64,000 nucleotides of DNA from Fragum whitleyi (taxonomy: Eukaryota; Mollusca; Bivalvia; Cardiida; Cardiidae): assembly GCA_948146395.1 (NCBI GenBank), contig OX411547.1, positions 33,150,614 through 33,214,613 of the forward strand, written 5' to 3'. Positions 12,383-25,299 of the stretch are shown piece after piece (position 1 is the stretch's first letter; every line of letters starts with the position of its first letter). The notes under the pieces are model-generated. The model saw nothing but the letters and a program-made list of their open reading frames with translations. It searched no databases and was not told the origin of the DNA. The position numbers and the translations under genes were made by a program.

Positions 12383-12575
12383 GAGCTACGGATTGAGGGG
12401 GTATTTTGGATTTCAAATTTAAATATTTTGATAATACTTGTACAAATCTTTCTTTGTTGGTACTTAGTTCAATTGTCTCACTGAGACAATTCAAATGAGT
12501 ATCCACAACATAGGGTTTCATATAAAAATAAATATTTTAGCTTGGCATTACTCCTCCTTATCTTTATATCTGCTG
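12383..12575. mobile_element. MITE, gagggggtattttgg family
   Basis: Begins cagagctacggattgagggg; central palindrome attgtctcactgagacaatt; ends near tctttatatctgctg. Confidence 0.7.
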
Positions 12576-12639
12576 AAGCCATGCATTTGTTGCCAAATTA
12601 CAGGTATTTTAGACAAAGTATCATGGTCTCCAGTGCAGA

Positions 12640-12910
12640 TAGTACGGTAACCCTAGTTATATATAATTTTTTTTAAACCATGCATTTCTAAAAAAAATTA
12701 ACCTTGACATATGAACTTGTCACATGACCCTGACCTTGGTACCAGCAGATGCATATCACAGGGATCTATCATCATACCAAATATGAGCATTGTATATTCA
12801 TAAGCCTTGATGTAATTGGCAATAATAAGGTTTTTTGGTTAAGTTTTTCAAAACAGACAGTCAGACACATGGACGACAGATAAACATTATGCCCCCGATC
12901 TTTCTATGTG
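12640..12910. repeat. Dispersed repeat, second copy
   Basis: Same order of landmarks as 1030-1330: cacatgaccctgaccttgg, gatctatcatcat, gatgtaattggcaataataa, cagacagtcagacac. Confidence 0.6.
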
Positions 12911-13562
12911 GGGAATAAAACTTAAAAGTTTTGAATATACATATATGACCCTCTGGGACCCTTCAGGAAAGAAATGGAGACTCTTTCATAAGTCTTCAGT
13001 TCTTTCTTTAACCCTTTGCTGTTTAATCCCTGCATGCTTTTAACGCGCCTGTGATTTTATGATTGAGAAAACATTGTGAAAAAAGAAGAAATTGCTTCTG
13101 ACAAGCAATTCCTTCTTTTTCCACACTATTTTCTACCCCACTGACTGGTTATTTGTCAAATTAAATCCACTTTAAATTTTCGTCTGCAAAACCTTTGAAT
13201 TTGGACAGGTCCAAAATTTTGTAAACAGGAAAGTGTTAACTTGATCTCCAACAAAGGGTCTATGTGACTTAGTTTTGAGGGTTTGGGCTGCTTACTTGTG
13301 AGTCTCAAAAGGCATACAAAAATTTGTGCCAATAGTCCTCAGGGCTATATCTGGATTTTTAGCCAAGCTATCATAAAGATTTACAGCAAAGTTCACAATT
13401 TATTCGTCTGATTTTAAGCACGAAGGGTTCAATTAAGCATACAGATTACAAAACCTTTTGTGTGAACAAAATTACATTCAAAAGTATGTTAAAAATTAAG
13501 GTCAAACAAGACCTAGGGTATATCTTCTTATAATCTTATGTAAAGAAGGCTTTGGAAGAATT

Positions 13563-13932
13563 AATTAGACCACGCTTGAAGCGAATCGGCCAATCAGAGA
13601 ACAGTATTTCAAAAGTATATATCACAGATACAACTCCGAGCATTGTATTTACAGATATACAATTGTAGTGTGTCTTGCACGTGAATCTCGACAGATTTTG
13701 GGGTCGAGTCATTTCAAAAAGATAACGAGCATTTCATACAGCTCTTTTTTCCAAAAGACTTTCGACAGTCGCAAAAGTGCAAAAGATCTGAAAATGGTAA
13801 CGGAAATAGATTCATAAGTGATTTCAACATATTCTCACTTGATAAGAGTAATATCACAGCAAGATTTAGTCTTTTTCGTTTTTTAGAGGTTTTGGTAAAA
13901 AATACAGATAGTGTAAGAAAAGCGTGGTCTAA
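13563..13932. mobile_element. 370-bp element with short TIRs
   Basis: TTAGACCACGCTT at the left and AAGCGTGGTCTAA at the right are exact inverse complements bounding 370 bp. No ORF. A separate hairpin follows directly at 13938. Confidence 0.5.
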
Positions 13933-13937
13933 GTCAG

Positions 13938-14028
13938 ATAGAAAATCTTGTGCCGCGGTATATGGGAAATAGACACTCGCTAACGCTCGTGTCTATTTCC
14001 CATATACCACGGCTCTCGTTTTCTATCC
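13938..14028. repeat. Long near-perfect hairpin
   Basis: The arm ccgcggtatatgggaaatag is mirrored by ctatttcccatataccacgg around a small loop (tcgctaacgctc). Counting the flanking gatagaaaa/ttttctatc, the foldback spans about 91 bp with few mismatches. Confidence 0.85.
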
Positions 14029-14029
14029 T

Positions 14030-14939
14030 ATACATGTACAATTCATTTTGTCCTATTTTATTTTCTCTCAATACAGGATATGAGACAGAAAGCTAATAAT
14101 TATTAAATTAATTTATTATTGAAGGCTTCCACAAAATTTGTTTGTGTAACTTGAGATCTTCACTGTATCAGGTGATTCTTATAATTCAAAATGAAGAAAC
14201 CTTTTTCTGTGTAACATAATAAATATAATTGTAACATAATATCCATTATGTCTAGGTCACATGATGAGGATCATTCTATGAAAGGTTCGTCCATAATTTG
14301 CATAGTTTTTATTTTACAATGTACTAAGAAACTGGGGCCATTTACAAGCCCTTACCCCTCAGATATTTTTTATATATATATTGCCCTTAAATGCTTTTTC
14401 CCCTATTAAATCAATTTTCCCCGCTGAAAGAATGTCATGTGTATTTTTTCTTGCTTAGAATTGGTCATCTATTCTTTCTCTTAAGATTATTTTGTGGGTT
14501 TCATTATAAAGCAATTGTAACTACAGCTTTAATCAAGCTGTACTTACTTGGTTTTAGAATAAAATTGACAGTCTCCAAGGTGAATTGACTTGAATTTTAG
14601 TTCTGTACACCTAAACAAATCACTTTATGTCAAGACTTTAAAAATTTAGCTTTCTCCAAAAATATCAATGGGAAAAAATTTCACTACTGATTTGTTGCCC
14701 TATGATTTAGGGCATTAGGCCTAAAAAAAGCCCTGATTTGTAAGGGGAGATAAGTTAACAAGCAATTGGATGCATGTACAGATGGATTTTGACAGATGAT
14801 GTGATTAGCAGAATACACATATACAGATATGGCTACATTCAGTGACATTTCAAAATTGCAACTCATCTGCAACTTCTTTGAATAGGACCAGTCTAAAATT
14901 ATGCCTGTGTGAAATGTGCTAATTCATTACTGAGGAGAC
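14030..14939. other. No gene recognised
   Basis: AT-rich, with short ORFs that have no protein-like features. Confidence 0.45.
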
Positions 14940-15708
14940 TCAAAATAAGCCCCATCAAGCCCTAGTGGTTCAGATGAAGTTCAAAGATTTGGGGCCAAAA
15001 ATAAGCCCTACCAAGCCATGGGCCAAAAATAAGCCCAACCCAGCCACACCCATTTTATGGGCCAATCGAAATTTTCAAACAATTTTTGAAACAGGTCACC
15101 CACAAAACATTCAGGTAAAGTTTCATTGGAATCAGCCAGGTGGTTCAGGAGAAAATGCAGTTCAAAGATTTTGGGCCCAAAATAAGCCCCACCCAGCCAC
15201 ACCCATTCTATGGGCCAATCAAAATTTTGCAATCAATTTTTGAAACGGGTCACCCAAGGAACATTCTAGTAGAGTTTCATTGAAATCAGCTAAGTGGTTA
15301 CGTAGATTTCATTCTAAGATTTTGGGCCCAAAATAAACCCCGCCCTTCCTCACCCATATTTATGGGCCAATCAAAATTTTGCAAAATTTTTTAAGAGGGT
15401 CACCCAAGGAACATTCTGGTAAAGTTTCCTTTTTAATCGGCCCAGTGGTTCAGGAGGAGAGGTCGTTTAAAGATTTCAAAGTGAAAAAATGCCATGCTCT
15501 GCCATGCCCATATTTATGGACCAATCAGAATAGTGCAAACAATTTTAAAAGAGGGTCAACTTAGGAACATTTTGGCAAAGTTTCATTGAAATTGGCCACA
15601 TTGTTCAGGAGAAGAAGTTTTTTAAGATTGTTGGTGAAGGACGATGCACGATAGACGACCTGAGGTGATCCTAAAAGCTTCCCTTGAGCATGTTGTGCCC
15701 AGGTGAGC
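14940..15708 (-). mobile_element. Second Helentron-like tandem-core element
   Basis: At least four units of about 130-140 bp share 'tatgggccaatc', 'ggaacattct' and 'aaagtttcattgaaat'. The right end reads ttgtgcccaggtgagcaaaa, matching the common bivalve terminus (on the minus strand, tttGCTCACCTGGGC). It is non-coding; ORFs in both directions derive from the tandem units. Confidence 0.72.
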
Positions 15709-16130
15709 AAAAATGAGTATCACTGTATGACAATCATTAAGTTACAAGCTCATCTAACTTGGATGACATTCTTATTTAGTTACAAGACAAAGACTTTGAA
15801 TCAACAGGTCTTTGTTACGAGATCTTGAAAGATTAATTTGTTCTTTAGGTGTACAATACTTTGTCACCCTGAGATTTATTGTTATAGATTTGCTGCTGCC
15901 AAATTCTTTACAAAAATAGTATAAAATTGGATATAGGTAATAATAACACATTTAAATCTGACACAAATATGGTTCATTTTATCTGTTATAGTAATTGATC
16001 AGAGTTAATGCCCCTCCCTAGATATAAACCAACAGACTTTAATGGACAACCATTAAACTATGATCCAAATTTTGTCGAAAGTGTTCTCAACCCAAAGAAA
16101 TCTTAATAGTCTTCATAATCAACACATCTT

Positions 16131-16204
16131 GATGGCTCTGCGCAAAACAGTTGTAACTGCCTATATGTTTATAGGCAGTTACAACTGTTTTGCACTTAGC
16201 CATC
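16131..16204. repeat. Perfect-type hairpin, 74 bp
   Basis: gatggctctgcgcaaaacag... is mirrored in ...ctgttttgcacttagccatc, with the centre at tatatgtttata. Related, more diverged sequences lie near 1340-1375 and 25146-25210, so it is a dispersed foldback family. Confidence 0.85.
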
Positions 16205-16212
16205 AATTTTGT

Positions 16213-16440
16213 AACGATGGTTTGGTTTGGTTAAGTTTGTATGGGGTTTAACGCCACTTTCAACAACACTGCAGTAATATAGCCGCAGCTGATGCACTTG
16301 TGATTTCATGTTGTTTCTCACACCAGTGCAACTACAACATGTCATCCGAGCCACCAGCTGCTCATCCCACTTAGGTGGTCTACTTATCATACACCAAATG
16401 GTGGGAGACATGAAGGACTAATGTGTCACAATGACTTTTG
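16213..16440 (-). mobile_element. SINE copy (CCCATTCAAA-tail family)
   Basis: Reverse orientation: ggtttggttaagtttgtatgggg, cgccactttcaaca, then cagctgctcatcccacttag, the body of the family seen at 1478. Confidence 0.65.
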
Positions 16441-16599
16441 CTAATATTCAGATGAAAGGTGATTGAGCTTAGATTTGAACTCACAATGGCAGGATCGACA
16501 GATCAATGGACCACATAGCTATATGTACATGATTATTAGGCCAAAGGCGCATTAAGTGCCGACATGCCTGGATTAAAGAATTTGAGTTGAGTTGAGTTG

Positions 16600-16730
16600 C
16601 TAAAATCATTCAAGTTATATCACGGCGGCTGGAGCCTCTAACAATAGGTCCCTGGTATTTCTCACAACAGTAAAACCATTACATCCTTTCCTAGCCTCCA
16701 GCTGGTATTCCATTGACATTGTACTTTTTT
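16600..16730 (-). mobile_element. SINE fragment (CCCATTCAAA-tail family)
   Basis: Contains gcggctggagcctctaacaa, cctggtatttctcacaac and catcctttcctagcctccag, matching the body of the same family. Confidence 0.65.
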
Positions 16731-16739
16731 TTTCTACAG

Positions 16740-17230
16740 CAAATGATTCATCAAAGGTTCCAGTGCAGCAATTACAAGGTTATCTCACAATCCCTGAACA
16801 CAGAACATGCAATAAGTCAACTATAGATACACTACGAATCCTACGGTATGCAATATGGTCATAATACACTGCCCACTTGGGGACCATAGAATGATGCGGC
16901 AAGGATTTACAGGCAAAACATGGAACGGTGGCCATCTTGCAAAGCCTCTACGACCTGTCAATGGGCTTTGGTCTCTGTACTGTTCTACAATATTGAAATA
17001 TTTGTATAACTTTTTTTATACAATATTGCAAGTGTCTATCACACCTGTAAAACCTTGCAATGATAGCACAGGTTCTGTATGCCGCGGCACAAACACTGCA
17101 TGATTTCAGGGTTACAGCCAGTTACAGGCTCATAGGGGCTCAGTAAGCCAAATCAGGCTTGAGTCAAATGTAAACTAGGCTTAAAACATCATATCCAGTA
17201 CATTAAAGAGTTTTGAATTTCTTTTGCATT
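16740..17230. other. No gene recognised
   Basis: Contains a moderately long ORF around 16855-17103 without recognisable motifs or splice logic, plus a small inverted pair (acaatattgaaatatttgta / tacaatattgca). Confidence 0.4.
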
Positions 17231-17344
17231 ATATGCCTTAGTTTAGTTGACCCAAATATGACCTCTACGGAAAAAATGCTTAAAAAATAAATTACTAGAT
17301 ATTCTTTTTAATTAATAAAATATAAAATATTACATTCAATACCA

Positions 17345-17428
17345 TTTGTTATTCATTTGATTTGATTTGAATTGGGGTTTTACGTCGCTTTCAACATTCT
17401 TTCAGTTATATCGCGACGACTTTGTTAT
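17345..17428 (-). mobile_element. 5'-truncated SINE with 13-bp target duplication
   Basis: A 58-bp piece of the SINE 3' end (ttgaattggggttttacgtc..., 17358-17415) is flanked by TTTGTTATTCATT at 17345-17357 and 17416-17428. It interrupts an older dispersed repeat (17235-17525) whose other copy at 7660-7880 has no insert. Confidence 0.85.
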
Positions 17429-17525
17429 TCATTCCTATGAAAGCACATGCAAAGCCATTAGGAATAATCAGATTTTAATTAATCTAAATAGCTGGGGTCA
17501 GATTCGGTTTAATAAAACCGTGCTA

Positions 17526-18626
17526 TACTTGTACTTAAAGGTACTAATATTGATGAGCCCCTTGCTCAAAGAGTGGGAGTGATAACAATATTTTATAGCA
17601 CAGTCACATACCATACTTTATAAGCTAAGACTGATATCATACTCATATTAGAATATGGATTATTGATCAATGAATATTCTGAGCTTTGATGTTCAACTAA
17701 AATTCAACATCAATGTAATCACTGTCAAAGGGTATATGAAAAACCGGTACATTAAAGCCAACTTTTAGTTGGTTACATTATAATTCCTCCTCTATTTTTT
17801 TTTTTTTTTATGAAAAACTATTTAGTACTCTGGTATTTTGTGAAATTTGAAAGCCCTAACTGAATCTTTTCTCTGACAAACAAACAGAACTTAAAAGTAG
17901 TGATTTTTGTGATCTTGTTTATTTAAAACAGTGTTATTTCCAAGTTGAAATCATTTATACCTGGTAAATAAGAGATTTATTAAAAGAATATTAAATCATT
18001 TTGCTTTCATTCCAAAAATCTGGCCAAAATATTGAAAGTTGTAAAAGTTCTGAGTTCAGTGTTGGTAAGAGTTATTGAAGGATAATTTTATATGAGAAGG
18101 TTTTCTATTGTACAAAAAGCTACAGTAAATATTTGGTCATGATCGGACGCTAAGCACAAACCATTCAAAAATAGCTAGTTCATATTGTAGAAAATGAATT
18201 AATGGTAATTCTAAAGGAGTGAATATTTAGAAACTTTTAGTTAGAGTACTTTCCATATGTTTATATCATTTGTTTCAAATTTTAAAGAAATTCTGTTAAT
18301 CAATATTTGTATAATCCAGTTAAGCCATTACCATTTTTTATCTTTAAATAAAGAGCTTAAAGCTCAAAACATGTAAGCATATGCAAGACTATCCAAATGA
18401 CTTACATCCTGCATTGGTTCTGAAATAAGCTGTCCAAGTTGAGACGATTCTGTTAAGTTTTAACAACAAAGGGTAATTGAGAAAGGCCAAAATTAATTAC
18501 ATATACTTTCAATCAGAATTATGTCTCTAAAACATGTACTAAGCAACCATTTTCTAAAACAACCGCTTTTTGATGGTCCAATAAGCAGTCACTTAAACAC
18601 ATGTTTTACTATACATTTAAGGTATA
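17526..18626. other. No feature seen
   Basis: AT-rich spacer with a T run near 17800 and no recognised repeat. Confidence 0.5.
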
Positions 18627-18875
18627 TTAACCCTTGTCATGTTGAACCCCGGAATATTTCAGCTTTGGCAGGAGCTATTGCCAAACATCAGCCTGCATCA
18701 CATGTGCAGTCTGATGTTAGTCTATACCACCTGTTTCTCACTTTCAAACAAGAATTGTCAATAGATTTAGTTTTTGAAATAAAAATTGACCTTCAGTTGT
18801 TACTTTCAGTGCTTTCTGCACTTTGATTTTGATGAAATTCTTTAGCCAAAATTTATTCAGCATGGCAAGGGTTAA
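18627..18875. mobile_element. piggyBac-like TTAA MITE, copy 1
   Basis: TTAA at both ends, TIRs beginning CCCTTGTCATG and ending CATGGCAAGGG, total 249 bp with the target sites. The interior holds a hairpin around 'catcagcctgca...tgcagtctgatg'. TTAA duplication and a CCC start are the hallmarks of piggyBac superfamily MITEs. An ORF runs through it by chance. Confidence 0.85.
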
Positions 18876-19726
18876 GGCTGTCAACTTCAAGTTGATTAAG
18901 TTTCTCTGAAATTTTTTATTGAATTAAGACTTTCTCTAATATTTGGGGGAAAATATTTGGGAACTTTTTCGGAAACAAAAAGTAGCACCTGGATGGACTT
19001 TTCCCTGAATTGGGTATAGGACCTTGGTCCCTCGGGAATGCCGGACTGTTTTACAGATATAGCCAAAAAGGCCCTAGGCTTCCACGCCAAAACAATTCCT
19101 TTCGGTTTTCTCCAAAAGCAGAAGAGCTTAAGGATATTTGGCTGTTAGACACTTTATAATGAACAAAATTTGATGGTAAAAAAAAGTTATACAAGTTTTA
19201 AGTAAATTTTAACTTTCTATCATGACAGAAAATCCAATGCTTATGAAGATGTGATAGATCAGGGTTGAGTTTTCTCCAAAACCTGAGGTTATAATCAAAC
19301 ACTGAATTTCTCGTGAACATTAAAAGAAAAGTGGATCCTAGTTTTGACTTTTATAATCAGTCTTGTAAACATACAAACAATTCACCGACTCTTTTCTTAC
19401 AGGGGTTCACATGCGTGCAATTCTTTTATTTCTTAGACAATAGATTTAAATGAACTTGTGTGACGTTTTTCTAACAATTAATTCTGCTTGATTAGTTGTG
19501 AAAACAACAAGGTTTAAGCAAAAATACTTTAAGCGTGTGCCTATGTCATATCAATTGTTTATTGCTTTGCGCCTAAATATTCAAAAGGATATAAGTATTT
19601 AAAGTGATTTTTCACAAAATTTTCTCTTTAACAAAATTTAGCAAAGTGTTTGCAGCAAAGTGTCAATTAAATATTTAGTTCCAACTTAAGCGGTTGATAC
19701 ATTTGTATTATCCATGATTAATGCCC

Positions 19727-20046
19727 TGGCAGGGCTGAGCCTATGTAACGGGTCGTTCCACTTAAGGTTAAGGGAATTCAGCTTTTATCTAAAATAACTC
19801 GAGACCTTAAATCATAGATTGGTAACCGAATCCCCGTTACTTCAGCTTAATCAAGCTGAAGTTACGGGGCCTTGGTAACCATGCAATGAAATGTGTTCAC
19901 TCTCACACAGCACGTGAATCCTTTAGGTTTTAGGATACAGTTATTTGCACGCGTTAATGATGATTACCTTCTAAAATTTGAAAGAACCCAAAGTATTGAA
20001 AAGTAAACTTGCCTAATTACGTCACGGCTAAGCCCCGCCCTGCCAA
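19727..20046. mobile_element. TIR MITE (CTGGCAGGGC ends), copy 1
   Basis: Begins ctggcagggctgagcc and ends agccccgccctgccaag, an inverted pair. The middle has a cttcagcttaatcaagctgaag hairpin at 19850. About 320 bp, non-coding; a related copy lies at 31696-32039. Confidence 0.7.
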
Positions 20047-20198
20047 GTCATTTATATCGCAGAATACATTATTCATTTATTGTCAATGATATTGCCAGTA
20101 CACATGTACTGCTAAGTCAATCTTCAATATATCAATAAAATTTGGGCTTTATGAGATTGACCAGTGCAAAATGTCTTCAACAGTAGCAGAGTTTAAAA

Positions 20199-21180
20199 CT
20201 AGAAAGCCATGAATGGCTTGTGTCGCTCCACAGGCTTGAATTTCTTGTAATAGCAAATCTAAGTTTTGACTAGATTTTTAGATATTTTGGCTTCTACTGA
20301 TGTTGAAAAGATTTTCAAATTTTCCACTATTATAACATATATAGAGAAATGACCTCTGCCCATAAAAGACATATTTTTCTTCAAATCACAATAATTTTTG
20401 GCTGAATGATAATGGATCACCCGAGGATCATACTAATGAAGTTTGATTCATTGATATCCATCATTTAGATTCTAAGAAAATGATTTTCAAAGTTTGCACT
20501 ATATAACATATAGAGAAATGACCTCCGCCCATAAAATACATATTTTTCATCCGATCACAATAATTTTTGGTAGACTGATAAAAGGTCACCCAAGGATCAT
20601 TCATGTAAAATTTGGTTAATATCTATCATTTAGATTCTGAGAAAATGATTTTCAAAGTTTCCACTATATAACATATAGAGAAATGACCTCCGCCTATAAA
20701 ATACATATTTTTCATCCGATCACAATAATTTTTGGTAGACTGATAATGGGTCACCCAAGGATCATTCATGTAAAATTTGGTTGATATCCATCAGTTGGAT
20801 TCTGAGAAAATGATTACCAAAGTTTCCACTATATAATATATAGAGAAATGACCTCCGCCCATAAAATACATATTTTTTATCCAATCACAATGATTTTTGG
20901 TAGACTGATAAAGGGTCACCCAAGGATCATTCATGTAAAATTTTGTTGATATCCATCTGTTAGAACCTGAGAAAAGTCACTTTTTACCATATTTGGAAAT
21001 TAGCCACGCCCATTAAATCCATGTTTTTCATTGGATCAAAATTTCTTGAACAACTTTGAAAGAGGGTCACCCAAGGATCATTTCTGTTTGGTTGAAGTCC
21101 ATCCGGTAGTTTCTGAGGAGAAGATTTTTAAAGTAAAAGTTTACGACCGGACGCACGGACGCACCATGACCATGACCTTT
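20199..21180 (-). mobile_element. Helentron-like (pearl-type) element, copy 2
   Basis: Same family as at 5454, same orientation. It has the CTAG/hairpin terminus at 20199 and several core units, and breaks off in the gacgcac microsatellite around 21140-21180. The ggctttcagcc end is missing, so the copy is truncated. Confidence 0.82.
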
Positions 21181-21375
21181 ATGGATGACTCTGAAAAATT
21201 GAGTAAAGCATATCAATTAGAGGAACCTTTATGCCAAATGTAAGCAAATAGTGTTGAAGTTACAGGAAAATATTCACTTTGTAGGTTAGGTTTTCCCAGA
21301 CTGACACCAGTCAACAATATGCTCCTGTTCTACCGATACAGGGGCATTATATATATATTACTTATTTTGTGTTAT

Positions 21376-21570
21376 GTATGAAAAAAAAATCTAACAAGGT
21401 TGGGGGAATTGATAATTTGTCGAGGCTCTGCCGAGACAGTTATCAATTCACACAACCGAGTTAGATATTTTTTCATACAATACACTGAGTATGTATTATA
21501 CTTATCTTATAACCTCTATTTGCCTTGTTTTCGTCAATGTTTCTAACAGAAATATATAGATTAGTTTTTA
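21376..21570. repeat. Foldback family (aatctaac...gttagat), copy 1
   Basis: The hairpin with arms atctaacaaggttgggggaa / cacaaccgagttagat is flanked by the conserved phrase ctctatttgccttgttttcg. Copies at 29931-30115 and 38591-38755. Confidence 0.75.
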
Positions 21571-22016
21571 AAAACAACCACATTTTGTCATTGATGTAAA
21601 TAATATCCATTTGATATCATAAGAAATATCACAAGGATAATTGCATAGGTTTAAGATAAAATCAGAATAGTTTTCAAAGTATGCATTCAATAGCCTTCAG
21701 AATATCTAAGCGCAATTTTAAGCTTCACACAATTAAAGCACTGCATTTAAGTGTCCTCCCTAGAAAAGCCGGAAAAGCCCAAACATATTAGGTGATCAAC
21801 CATGGCATCCTGCTTGGACGCAGCAACCACTTTTTTGTCCGCAGCACGTAACTGTCACCTTTTGTCTGAATTACTTAAAATTTGGTAGTAATTTTCCTCT
21901 CATGATCCTCTCTTGGAATGCAGTGCACAAGAACTGTAAATCAACTTGGCTTAATTTTTTATTACTTTCCCTTTGTTATTTTTAAATCATTCACTTGGAT
22001 ATCCAGCAATATAAAT

Positions 22017-22254
22017 GAGCCTGTGCACGAGATTTTCAACAATTTCGAAAATGCGCAAAGCAAAGACTCTGGCCAGCCTGTGCATCCGCACAGTCTGACC
22101 AGAGTCTTCACTTTGCCTTTATTAGATAGATAAGGTCTTAAAGTATCTGTAGGCCATCAGGTAACTTTATATTTACAGTATGTGGCTGTCAACGCTACTC
22201 AATGTTTGCACTTCACCAGTATTTCAAATTGTTGGACATCTCACGCACAGGCTC
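22017..22254. mobile_element. GAGCCTG-family MITE
   Basis: Complete copy of about 238 bp with inverted termini GAGCCTGTGCACGAG and CTCACGCACAGGCTC, the family palindrome in the middle, and AAAT on both flanks. The TIRs of the family are about 28 bp (gagcctgtgcgtgacatttc continuing to caacaatt). Confidence 0.8.
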
Positions 22255-23384
22255 AAATATAAGGCGTTTCTTGAGACAATTTGCCACCTTGTTTCCCATA
22301 TAAGGAATTTCAAAATGACTTTGTTTCCTCTTATCTATAACAGATTTTTGTATAAATTTTACCTACAGAGTGCATGCTAAGAACGAGATTAACTTTTGAC
22401 TTGTATATTGAAAACTTGTCAATTTCTCTCTCTGACAAGACAATTAGTTGTGTCAAAGGTGAAGATAGAAGATAGCAGATTTTGTCTTTTTACATCAGGC
22501 TTGTTATGGCTTCTAAAATTCAGAAATATTGAAATTTGTTACAGTAATCATATACATGTATCATAGATTGTCTGAATTACAGATAAACCATAAATCCATT
22601 GATTCCTCTTTTCTTTCCTTTCTTTTTTTCTTTAATAAGCTATAAATATGACAGTGTGGATAAACAGATATTTTTTAAATTTGTTCTTGTCCCTGGACAA
22701 GTAAGAGAAAATTTTACTCTTGCACAGAAATGTCAATATGAACTTGTCCACACAAAAAATATTAAATGAATAATTTTAAAAAGTTGTTTTTTTAGAACCC
22801 TGGCAATTTTTCTCCTTTCACAACAATATTTTCTTTTATTAAAATGAATATGAGAATGAATTTTCTTTGAGATTTTTCTCTGGTACTAAAAATACTTTCC
22901 AATGACAGGTAAGTGATTTTGAACTAAACAATGACTCTAATACATTTAATGTGTGGTTGATGAACCAAATCATCTTTCCCAGTAGTTTCTATTTGTAAAG
23001 GAGTCAAGCACAAAGAAAATAGGACATCAATTATTCATATCTAATTCATATATAATGAGTGTTCATTCATTAAGAAAACAGTTTCTGACAAAATATGGTA
23101 TAACCAATACATGAAGCTTTAGTTTGTTGGACACAACAGTTTATTGCATTATTGCTTGAGCATGTTACAATGCTTAGAAATCTTTAATCTTACTCCCATT
23201 TTACCATTAAAATAAATTCATATTGTATATTTTATAATCTAAACCCTTGTCATGCCTACCAAAAATAAAGACCAAATTGCTGCATTAACTTTAAAGTGAT
23301 TAAAAGATGCACCATTTTGTGAGTTGGCATTTATTTTGAGAATGTAATTTTCATACTTTTTTGGTTTAAAAGGGCAATTTATTT
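22255..23384. other. No feature seen
   Basis: AT-rich spacer, with no ORF or repeat that could be supported. Confidence 0.5.
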
Positions 23385-23600
23385 GTTTGAATGGGGCTTA
23401 ATGGCACTTGCAACAATTTTTCAGTTATAATGCAATGTCTGGAGAACCTAAATATAGTTCCTGGTATTTTTGCACAAGTAGTACCATAACAACCACATAG
23501 GTCTACATTTATCAACCTATTGGTGGGAGACAAACTGTTGGAGAGGATGAGTGCTGTCGTTGGGGATCAAACCTGTGACCACAGAATGGGGAGGCAAAAC
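23385..23600 (-). mobile_element. SINE copy (CCCATTCAAA-tail family)
   Basis: Starts ttgtttgaatggggcttaat and ends with a box-B-like GGTTTGATCCC in reverse complement at about 23563-23573. Nearly full length. Confidence 0.7.
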
Positions 23601-24264
23601 AGTGGGTAAAAGAATAAAACTTTACCTGTGAAATTAATCTTGGACTTTAGGTTTAGGTTTTGTCAATTAAATGAAGACATGTTTTGTGTGGGGTTTCTTA
23701 CTTCTTTTTTATTTATTTATTCATTTTTTCATTTCTTTTTTTTTGGGGGGGGGGGGGTACATACTCAAGTTGCTACTATTCACAGGGAGGGTGCTCTCAT
23801 TCAAGACAATACAGCCGTGTGTTTTTTAAAAAAAGCTTATCTCAGGTAAAAGCGTATAATAGTTTTCCGTGACTGATCAAAGCCATGTATCTCTTTCATT
23901 GACTGACTGCTGGCATAGGACACGAGTTTCTCATTAAGTTAGTCATTGTTTTGAGGCCTTTAATGCTTCCATTTTTATCGAGTCTCAGGGGTAACCGTAT
24001 TCTTTCCCATTGTTCAAAATTAATCCTCACTCAAATTGAGATATTATGCAAACCACAATGATAAGTGGGCCCAATTTGAAATGAAATCTTCCTGTGCCGT
24101 AGAAAATATTTTGTGCAAAGAAGAAATTGCTCGGCGATTTCTTCCTTTATTGCAATATTTTCTCCAGTGCAAAATCACAGGGACCAAAAATCCTGAGAAT
24201 GCACTGAAAGGGTTAATAATTCCCTTGTCTGCTAATGTCGATTGTAAAACAAGTGGACCATGCT

Positions 24265-24955
24265 GGTCCGAAATTGCTCACCTGAGTAATTCAATTCATA
24301 ATTTGTCAACCATGTTATTAATACCAGATGAACATTTAGGGTGGTTTTGAAAGAAGCTGACTTTAATTTTCTTAAATTGTCAACCTTTCTGTTACCATGA
24401 GAAGCAGAATTATTGATATATTTGAATTTCCGGTAGCGGCTATCGATCTTGGTTCTTTCATTGGCCCGCACATTCGGCGTGAGTACTGGTAATTTTTCCA
24501 GGAAGCAGAATTGAGAGGGATTAATCTAAGTTGTAAGAACTTGTTTTCCAATCCATGTAAAATAAATTTATAGATTTAAACCAAATTGAATTCTCTTAAC
24601 AATTTTAGTAGATTTTCATCCTAAGAACATCCCAGCCAAGTTTCAGCTTGATTAGCCCAAAAGTTTAGGATAATATGAATTTGTTCTCAGATTTATGGCA
24701 ATTTTCTGCCTTTCCGTTACCATGGAAACCAGTGATTTAAATGAAATTGAATTCTTTTAAAAACTTTGGTAGAGCTTCACCCGAGGAACATTCCTACCAA
24801 GGTTCAGCTTGAATGGCCAAGTGGTTGAGGAGAAGATGTCTAAGGAAAGAGTTGATGGAAGGACGGACAGATGGACGGATGGACAGACAGACGATGGATG
24901 GCCAGACAGATGGAGAGTGATCACAATAGCTCACATTGGGCACTCAGGTAAGCTA
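24265..24955 (-). mobile_element. Second-family tandem-core element
   Basis: Starts at gctcacctgagtaattc and runs through two core units (ccgttaccatgg) and a (GGAC/GACA)n microsatellite at 24860-24915 to cactcaggtaagctaaaa. Same terminal motif as at 14940. Confidence 0.68.
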
Positions 24956-25299
24956 AAAAGGTGGCATTTTGTCACAATATATGCCGATCTGTCACACCGT
25001 TGGCAACAAAGGTAGATAACTTCAATAAAAAGCTAAGTTAAGCAGGGATAATTCTGGCCCAGAATAGCATACATGTGCAAAAAATCTCATTTAGCTGCAT
25101 CTAATGAGAAATTAAATATTTTTTGGGGGAAATCTAACAAATCAATGGCTCAGCGCAAAACAGTTGTAACTGCCTATATGATTATCAGTTTCAACAGTTT
25201 TGCCCAGAGCCAACAAAATCCTTCACTAAATCATATTTTGCTGAGAAGATGTTTGAAGATTACAGACATTCAGAGAAAAAATGCCACACCGATACTTAA

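Noticed and set aside
14965..15243. ORFs on both strands rich in Pro/Trp
   Set aside because: They lie in the tandem units of the second repeat family and have no start context or homology.
16855..17103. 82-codon plus-strand ORF
   Set aside because: No motif, odd composition and an internal inverted repeat; treated as chance.
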